Positions 5,561-9,934 of a stretch of 9,934 nt of DNA are shown here, in pieces. The DNA lies in NCBI GenBank assembly GCA_023431285.1, contig JAEYXN010000312.1, positions 1 to 9,934 of the forward strand. The letters are read 5' to 3'. Each line of letters begins with the position of its first letter. The first letter of the stretch is position 1. Under the pieces are notes generated by a model. It did no database searches. It saw only the letters and a list, made by a program, of their open reading frames with translations, and was not told the origin of the DNA. Source of the stretch: Bacteroidota bacterium (GTDB lineage: Bacteria; Bacteroidota; Bacteroidia; Cytophagales; Cyclobacteriaceae). Position numbers and translations under genes: made by a program.

Positions 5561-8221
5561 TTCACCGATCGTGATATTTCGATCATCGGAATAGAAGACA
5601 CGAATTCCGTCACCTGCGGAGGGGAACACCTTAAGCGAATGACTATCAACTGGAATAGGCGAAAGAAGTTTTCCTGATCTATCATAAATAAATGACAGAT
5701 CCTGGCTAAGGTCTGTCACTACGATGTAATCCTTCCCGTTTCCGAAAGAGTAATATCCGACATCAACAGGATTGTTGCCGATAAAATCACTCTTTATAAT
5801 CTCAGAAGACTTTTCATCGAAAACAGAAAACTGATTGAGCTCGCGACGCAGTACAATATAAGATTTGAATTTCTTTTCTGATACAAGTGAAAATCTCGCA
5901 TCCGGGGAATTCTTCACAAACGCATCCTGACTTTCTATCTTCCCCTGGAGATTGAAACGGTATTTCACTCCATCAACAGACATCACAGTGAAATATGTAT
6001 CCGAAGCCTTCTTACCGATTTCGAGAAAATAATCACCTTCAAGTCTGGCATTGAGATCGAGTGGGAAATTTTTGATCAGTTCTCCACGACGATTCATCAG
6101 GTAGACCAGACCATCGCGACGAATTGCGATGAGATAATCCCTACCCAGGATCCGATGGTGGCTTACCCCTGTAATCAATCTTTCGTCTACTGCGCGTGGC
6201 TGCCATCCTTCAAGATTTGTTCCGGATTTATCAAACATCCATAACTTGCCTTCCCTTGAAGTAATCAGGAAGCGGTATTTCTTGCTATGGTCGTAGTCGA
6301 CAATAGAGACGTGTTCAATTTGTTTTTCCTTGATCTGTACCGGAAACGGTTTCACATAATTTCCAAGCCGATCCACCACGTGAAGAGTACCCGGCGTTGC
6401 AAAGAAGTACTGGAGTTTTCCGTTTGCGAAATAATCAATCTGATGTACATCTCCAGTGATGAAGTCATTCATCGGAAGTTGCCAGAGAATCTTTCCGCGG
6501 TCTGAGAGCAGACTTAAAGCCTTCGTTGAATCCTGCACCAGCACTTCGCGAGCATTATTCACATGGCTTTGAGCCACAGAAAAGCGAGCAATCCCGGACG
6601 AAAAATTCGTCAGATAACGATCGGAGGATTGTTTCGGCTGCGTTTCCTTTTGATCCCCAAACGCCCAAGAGATGTTTGTATAATAGGTATCATTAAGATG
6701 GCTGAATTGGATTGCTCCCATTCCGAGTCTGTCGAACGTACCCTTGTTATTGTCAAGGAATTTCTGCCAGCGCGGTTGTAGGTTCATTGAAAGAAGATGC
6801 CGTATTCGGGGTGTGTTCACAAAAATACTGACGCTGGATTCCAGCAAGGTTGACTCAAAGAAACGATTTTGTGAAAGAGATTTCCCCCAGGTGTTTTCCT
6901 GATCGATATCATCGAGAAACTTCTTGAGCTCTTCAATATTCTCTGCAATCATAATTGTATTCCCTGAACGCGTGTAGTATGATGACGAGAACCCATCTAT
7001 TAAAGGGAAGAATAATTTTTGAGGAAGTGCATCGACGGGAAGTTCAAAAATTTCATATCCCGAGTAACGATCAACAAAAACAGAATCTTCGGCAAGCGCT
7101 TGCGAAATAGTGTTGAAGTTCTTCATCCACCCTGAAGCATTATCGTCATCCTGAAGCAGTAATACCTTCGTAAGTGACTCAGTGCGGGACTCGAGATGAC
7201 AAACAGCAAGTTCACCGGAGAATTTATTGAACAGTTCGCTAAAGTTCACCTTTAAGTCTGACTCTAGCCTCTTCAATGTGTCTGCATATGGATTTTTGCT
7301 GAGTGTATTGAGTCGGGGGAAGAATCGGTCTCCCTGGCTTATTCCAAAATCACAGACAATCAGCGCGCGGTTGGAGATAATATTTTTCAGCTTAAACTCA
7401 ACTGGCGTTTGTTCCTGAAATGCAGAGAGGAAGAACTCTTTCTTTGCGGGGGGGTGGTAGCTGAAACCATTAAGTTCGATGCGATTGTTCGTTACCCGTG
7501 CGTCCAGGAGGGAAGAATGCCCGAAATGATCGATCAGGAAGTTAGACTTTTCTTTTGTAAACAAGGAGAACCACTGAGACAGGTTATAAAGATGGACGTA
7601 CAGATTCCCGCCGTCATTCTTAATGCGGGGAAGCTGGTATACGCTGCTGATCAGGTCACGGAATGAACTCTTCTCATCAGACTTGAAGGTTCGGATGACA
7701 TCTTCTACAAGAATAGGGCTGTAGCTCCCTACCCAGATTCCGCCGATCAAAGAATAGGAAAATGTCTTCTTATTGAAAGTGATCTCATTGATGGGGATGG
7801 TTTCAAACTCGCGAGTCGTATTCTTTAATCCTTTCATCCCGATGAATTGAGCCATCAGCATATGGAGCTTTTGCTCAAATGCCGGAGTATTTTGAATATA
7901 ATAGGTGAAGTCAAACTCGTCTTTCTTAATTACGTGGAGGGAAACGAGGGTAGGTTGCTGAAAAGAAAAGATCAGGTCCTGCAGGGAAGCAAGAGAGTCT
8001 TTGCTATCGAGTTTGGATGCCTCCCGAATTAGTTGAACGACGGGTGAATTTTTGAGATCCTGAAGACACTGTTTGCAATCAGACGTTTCATACACGAGAA
8101 CAGTTTCCGTCGGGACCAGGTCCCATTTATCAACTGGCCGGGCAGCGAAGTAATTCTCGTAGAGCAAATAACCGCCAGCGCCGAGGACAACCAGAAATGT
8201 AATGACAAGTGCCTTCTTCAC
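5552..8221 (-). CDS. Membrane-anchored protein with C-terminal beta-propeller-like repeats
   Basis: An 889-aa protein with a GTG start. An in-frame stop lies 6 codons upstream and no ATG fits, and GTG gives KKALVITFLVVLGAGGYLLY, a single N-terminal membrane anchor (about 4-24). Just after it comes a short region with C49-K-Q-C52. Residues 30-560 are a large extracytoplasmic part; its opening LVPTETVLVYE resembles the start of DUF3352-type proteins, a tentative link. From about residue 566 to the end I count seven segments of 44-50 residues. Most carry a motif like G-x-L-hydrophobic-hydrophobic-x-(D/N)-R-x-G, for example GTLHVVDRLGNYVKPFPV, GLVYLMNRRGELIKNFPL and SFIYDRSGKLLSPIPV, as in WD40- or PQQ-like propeller blades. 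No catalytic motif is visible. A binding or envelope-assembly role is only a guess. It converges on bioA. Confidence 0.85.
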   Translation of the reverse strand: MKKALVITFLVVLGAGGYLLYENYFAARPVDKWDLVPTETVLVYETSDCKQCLQDLKNSPVVQLIREASKLDSKDSLASLQDLIFSFQQPTLVSLHVIKKDEFDFTYYIQNTPAFEQKLHMLMAQFIGMKGLKNTTREFETIPINEITFNKKTFSYSLIGGIWVGSYSPILVEDVIRTFKSDEKSSFRDLISSVYQLPRIKNDGGNLYVHLYNLSQWFSLFTKEKSNFLIDHFGHSSLLDARVTNNRIELNGFSYHPPAKKEFFLSAFQEQTPVEFKLKNIISNRALIVCDFGISQGDRFFPRLNTLSKNPYADTLKRLESDLKVNFSELFNKFSGELAVCHLESRTESLTKVLLLQDDDNASGWMKNFNTISQALAEDSVFVDRYSGYEIFELPVDALPQKLFFPLIDGFSSSYYTRSGNTIMIAENIEELKKFLDDIDQENTWGKSLSQNRFFESTLLESSVSIFVNTPRIRHLLSMNLQPRWQKFLDNNKGTFDRLGMGAIQFSHLNDTYYTNISWAFGDQKETQPKQSSDRYLTNFSSGIARFSVAQSHVNNAREVLVQDSTKALSLLSDRGKILWQLPMNDFITGDVHQIDYFANGKLQYFFATPGTLHVVDRLGNYVKPFPVQIKEKQIEHVSIVDYDHSKKYRFLITSREGKLWMFDKSGTNLEGWQPRAVDERLITGVSHHRILGRDYLIAIRRDGLVYLMNRRGELIKNFPLDLNARLEGDYFLEIGKKASDTYFTVMSVDGVKYRFNLQGKIESQDAFVKNSPDARFSLVSEKKFKSYIVLRRELNQFSVFDEKSSEIIKSDFIGNNPVDVGYYSFGNGKDYIVVTDLSQDLSFIYDRSGKLLSPIPVDSHSLKVFPSAGDGIRVFYSDDRNITIGELP

Positions 8222-8378
8222 CGAATAGGAGTAACCATTTTATGGGATGAAGATGGACAAAATATTTCAATTGAAAAATTCTGCTGCTAACAGAAGGGGT
8301 GGCGTCCTATGCTTCTGGAATAGTTATTGCTCCCGGCTGTCATATTATCTCTACCAACACAATCAAAAGTTATCTATT

Positions 8379-8978
8379 ATGATTAAACCAATTTCACTCC
8401 TCACATGCTTTCTTTTTGCGTTTTCGTTCTGCTATGCGCAGGATGTTGTCAAAGAGGTTGGCCTGACCTTTAGCAGTCTTGACAACTTTGGGCTTACCTA
8501 CAAGAGAGGAACCAATTCTGCGCTTTGGCGATTCGACGGTGCCTACCTTTCCGGAGGTTCAAGCAAACACGAAGGGAAAGGGGATGCTTCCACGATAGAG
8601 CAAAGCTCCTATGGGTTTCATGTCGGCGCGGGGCGCGAATTTCGAAAACCTATCGCGGATGATTTACAACTACGATACGGCATTGGCCTCGCCCTAGGTT
8701 ACGATTACAGCAACCTCGAGGAGAATACTGTCAATACTCAATACCAAATCCAGAGTAGCACTTATACAACAACTCTCAAGGCCATCATAGGATTGAATTA
8801 TGTGTTTAAGGAGAAGATAGTTTTTGGAGCAGAGGTTTTGCCGGGCATTTACTATCAAGGAGGGAAAACAAGAAACAAGCAATGGAATAACGATTCTACG
8901 ACAGAGAGAAACATCTCCGGATTTGGCGCTTCCTTTTCCTCTTCTTCTGCAATGCTTACTCTCGCCTATCGGATTTAG
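8379..8978 (+). CDS. Secreted protein, probable outer-membrane beta-barrel
   Basis: The open frame extends up to an ATG at 8247, but the start at 8379 is preferred because it opens directly on a good signal peptide: MIKPISLLTCFLFAFSFCYA then Q-D, with cleavage likely after the AQ. The mature part (about 180 aa) alternates polar and hydrophobic residues in strands such as VGLTFSSLDNFGLTYKRG, YGFHVGAGREF, LQLRYGIGLALGYDY, YTTTLKAIIGLNYVF and VFGAEVLPGIYY, separated by polar loops. This is typical of small 8-stranded outer-membrane barrels of Bacteroidota; it ends in a strand (AMLTLAYRI). No specific function can be assigned. It is divergent from the 889-aa gene (157-nt spacer with no convincing promoter) and convergent with the gene at 9060. 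Confidence 0.8.
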   Translation: MIKPISLLTCFLFAFSFCYAQDVVKEVGLTFSSLDNFGLTYKRGTNSALWRFDGAYLSGGSSKHEGKGDASTIEQSSYGFHVGAGREFRKPIADDLQLRYGIGLALGYDYSNLEENTVNTQYQIQSSTYTTTLKAIIGLNYVFKEKIVFGAEVLPGIYYQGGKTRNKQWNNDSTTERNISGFGASFSSSSAMLTLAYRI

Positions 8979-8991
8979 CAATGTGCAAAGG

Positions 8992-9049
8992 GTGATCATG
9001 AGTTACTAACAACCGGATGGTAAGCCCAAAGTCAGTAACTCATGATCAC
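8992..9049. repeat. Perfect 16-bp inverted repeat between convergent genes
   Basis: The left arm GTGATCATGAGTTACT (8992-9007) is exactly complementary to the right arm AGTAACTCATGATCAC (9034-9049), with a 26-nt spacer. It begins 13 nt after the stop of the barrel gene and ends 10 nt from the stop of the facing gene. Neither side is followed by a T run. It probably forms a 3'-end hairpin shared by both transcripts (bidirectional termination or mRNA protection); a remnant of a small mobile repeat is the other possibility. Confidence 0.85.
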
Positions 9050-9059
9050 GTGGGTTGAT

Positions 9060-9644
9060 TTAAATAACCTTTGCTTTGAAATATAATCCGATCTGTTTGC
9101 CCGCAGTCGCGAAAGCCTGTTCAATGCGGCGTCCCATTTCAAAGTCACCACCAGTTTTGTCGTTTCCTTTATAGCGGGGAAGCTTTAATACTGCGATAAT
9201 TTTTTCGGGGTTAGCAGAGTCGACGATCCAAAGTTCACTAAGGATGAATGCTGGGCCACCCATGGGTCCACCGTTCCATCCGGGTTCAATTTGAAAGACT
9301 TTAAGGATCATCTTGAATGGAGACTTGGGATTGACGGAAACCCCGGAGTTTATCAGGAAGTTGTTAGCGAATGCTGGCTCATAAAGTCCTTTGCTTTTAT
9401 GCCAGTACTGCTCCCACTCGTCACCTTTTCCTGGCTCTTTGGTGTCCCAGTTGTTCTTCCTCGCTGCGATGAAATCTGCTTCGGCAATTTCAGCACCAAC
9501 CAAAAGTTTCTCATAGGTGACTTCAACTCCGACACTTTTGAGATGTTTTAGGTCTGCGAGGTTTCCAGAAGTTAATTCAGGTTTTTGCGCTAATACAGGT
9601 AGCCCGACCGCAACAACAAAAGCCAGGCAGATCAATTTTTTCAT
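9060..9644 (-). CDS. Secreted protein of unknown function
   Basis: The 194-aa product starts MKKLICLAFVVAVGLPVLAQ, a clear signal peptide with likely cleavage after Ala-Gln (LAQ|KPEL), so it is periplasmic or exported. I do not recognise the family. The mature protein has a patch rich in Trp, Tyr and charged residues (NNWDTKEPGKGDEWEQYWHK, about 64-83), then FQIEPGWNGGPMGGPAFILS (about 117-136), which looks like a beta strand plus Gly/Pro turn, and a C-terminal amphipathic segment. No cysteine follows the signal peptide, so it is not a lipoprotein. The ATG at 9644 is well placed for the signal peptide. It is a single gene, convergent with the barrel gene; a promoter-like box lies 46 nt upstream of its start. 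Confidence 0.8.
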   Translation of the reverse strand: MKKLICLAFVVAVGLPVLAQKPELTSGNLADLKHLKSVGVEVTYEKLLVGAEIAEADFIAARKNNWDTKEPGKGDEWEQYWHKSKGLYEPAFANNFLINSGVSVNPKSPFKMILKVFQIEPGWNGGPMGGPAFILSELWIVDSANPEKIIAVLKLPRYKGNDKTGGDFEMGRRIEQAFATAGKQIGLYFKAKVI

Positions 9645-9690
9645 AAATAGCTCGTTAATAGATAACGTGATTCATTTGCTCTCGCGTCGT

Positions 9691-9698
9691 CAAAAATA
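9691..9698 (-). promoter_or_regulatory. Possible -7 promoter box for the 194-aa secreted protein
   Basis: On the minus strand TATTTTTG matches the Bacteroidota -7 consensus TAnnTTTG exactly, 46 nt before the start codon at 9644. No TTG lies at the usual distance upstream; the nearest is 11 nt away, which is too close. The box alone is suggestive. Confidence 0.3.
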
Positions 9699-9816
9699 AT
9701 GAACTTTTTCAAATCGAGGGGAGGGAGGTAAGAATCAACGTCAGTACGTATGTTTTAAGGGAGATATGAAGAGGCACCATCAACACTTCTTAGTGCGTTA
9801 GTGAAGCCCATAAACG

Positions 9817-9844
9817 AAAAAAGCCTCACATTTCTGTGAGGCTT
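9817..9844 (-). terminator. Strong intrinsic terminator, minus strand
   Basis: Read on the minus strand, GCCTCACA pairs with TGTGAGGC around a GAAA tetraloop (9842-9823), followed by six T (9822-9817). Two further A-T pairs extend the stem to 10 bp. On the plus strand the same hairpin is followed by TTCTT, so it may also work weakly in that direction. It would end transcription entering from beyond the right edge, downstream of the 5S-like stretch. There is no minus-strand gene in the window upstream of it. Confidence 0.88.
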
Positions 9845-9865
9845 CTTAAAATAAAAGATAGGCAA

Positions 9866-9881
9866 CCCCGAGTCCTCGGGG
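9866..9881. repeat. GC-rich 7-bp hairpin
   Basis: CCCCGAG (9866-9872) is complementary to CTCGGGG (9875-9881) with 2 nt between them; in RNA a 6-bp stem with a 4-nt loop is more realistic. It sits between the 5S-like stretch and the minus-strand terminator, so it would be part of the same transcript. Confidence 0.7.
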
Positions 9882-9883
9882 CA

Positions 9884-9918
9884 CGGCGACCTACTCTCCC
9901 GGGCTTAAATGCGAAGAG
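9884..9918 (-). pseudogene. 5S rRNA-like relic with internal deletions
   Basis: On the minus strand GGGAGAGTAGGTCGCCG (9900-9884) matches the 3' part of Bacteroidota 5S rRNA. It is preceded by TTAAGCCCG (9908-9900) and CTCTTCGCAT (9918-9909), which resemble two earlier 5S segments (AGAAGTTAAGCCC and CTCTTCCCAT). In a real 5S these pieces are separated by tens of bases, and the conserved CGATGGTA lies between the last two; here they abut. The window continues 16 nt further without a recognisable 5' end. I read this as a shrunken 5S copy, not a functional gene. The comparison is with consensus strings recalled from memory. Confidence 0.45.
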
Positions 9919-9934
9919 AAGAAAAAGTCCATAA

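Larger units (their letters stand above)
9645..9934. other. Right-end non-coding region
   Basis: This 290-bp stretch has no credible protein gene on either strand; the longest ATG-initiated frames are very short. Its left part holds the leader and possible promoter box of the 194-aa gene. About 9700-9810 shows nothing I can name. From 9817 onward it holds the terminator, the GC-rich hairpin and the 5S-like stretch. Confidence 0.7.

Noticed and set aside
7409..7666. Plus-strand 85-codon ORF inside the 889-aa gene
   Set aside because: Composition is unlike the neighbours' proteins and it lies wholly within a well-supported minus-strand gene.
8286..8315. CAGAAG and CTTCTG arms in the divergent spacer as a leader hairpin
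   Set aside because: A six-base stem with an 18-nt loop is weak and expected by chance; no riboswitch-like pattern surrounds it.
8247..8378. 44-codon upstream extension of the barrel protein's reading frame
   Set aside because: The extension is not signal-peptide-like and would bury the clear signal peptide that starts at 8379; the frame is simply open by chance in the divergent spacer.
1..9934. CRISPR arrays, tRNA genes, transposases, phage or toxin-antitoxin genes
   Set aside because: I looked for direct repeats with regular spacing, tRNA-like TTC-loop patterns and mobile-element motifs and saw none.

Overview
The window looks like a chromosomal segment of a Bacteroidota bacterium, probably a Cytophagales-type member. 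The reasons are: lipoproteins with an acidic run after the lipobox cysteine, A-rich leaders without clear Shine-Dalgarno sites, signal peptides ending in AQ, promoter-like TAnnTTTG boxes, and a BioF/BioD/BioA set of Bacteroidota flavour. This assignment is inferred from sequence style and is not a database result.

Layout. Positions 1-227 (minus) hold the 5' end of a coiled-coil lipoprotein that runs off the left edge. A 203-bp divergent spacer separates it from a 366-aa lipoprotein of unknown function (431-1531, plus), which is followed by a clear intrinsic terminator (1558-1583). Next comes a plus-strand run: a short-chain dehydrogenase resembling mitochondrial 2,4-dienoyl-CoA reductase (1603-2502), then bioF (2543-3685), bioD (3682-4302) and bioA (4271-5560). 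The three bio genes overlap one another and are surely co-transcribed. They convert pimeloyl-thioester plus alanine to KAPA (BioF), KAPA to DAPA (BioA) and DAPA to dethiobiotin (BioD). The genes for pimeloyl synthesis (bioC/bioH type) and for the last step (bioB) are not in the window.

A large minus-strand gene (5552-8221, GTG start) meets bioA tail to tail with a 9-bp overlap. It encodes a membrane-anchored protein of 889 aa whose C-terminal third reads as about seven repeats of roughly 46 residues, which suggests a beta-propeller. Diverging from it is a small secreted, probably outer-membrane beta-barrel protein (8379-8978). That gene converges on a secreted protein of unknown function (9060-9644, minus). 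Between the two lies a perfect 16-bp inverted repeat that nearly fills the 81-bp gap.

The right end (9645-9934) has no protein gene. It carries a possible promoter box, a strong minus-strand terminator hairpin, a second GC-rich hairpin, and a short stretch that looks like a 5S rRNA gene with its interior deleted.

Most of the window is ordinary metabolism and envelope genes. The items most worth a second look are the 5S-like relic with its hairpins, the large inverted repeat, the active-site details of BioA that resemble the lysine-using enzyme type, and the dienoyl-CoA-reductase-like gene next to the biotin genes.
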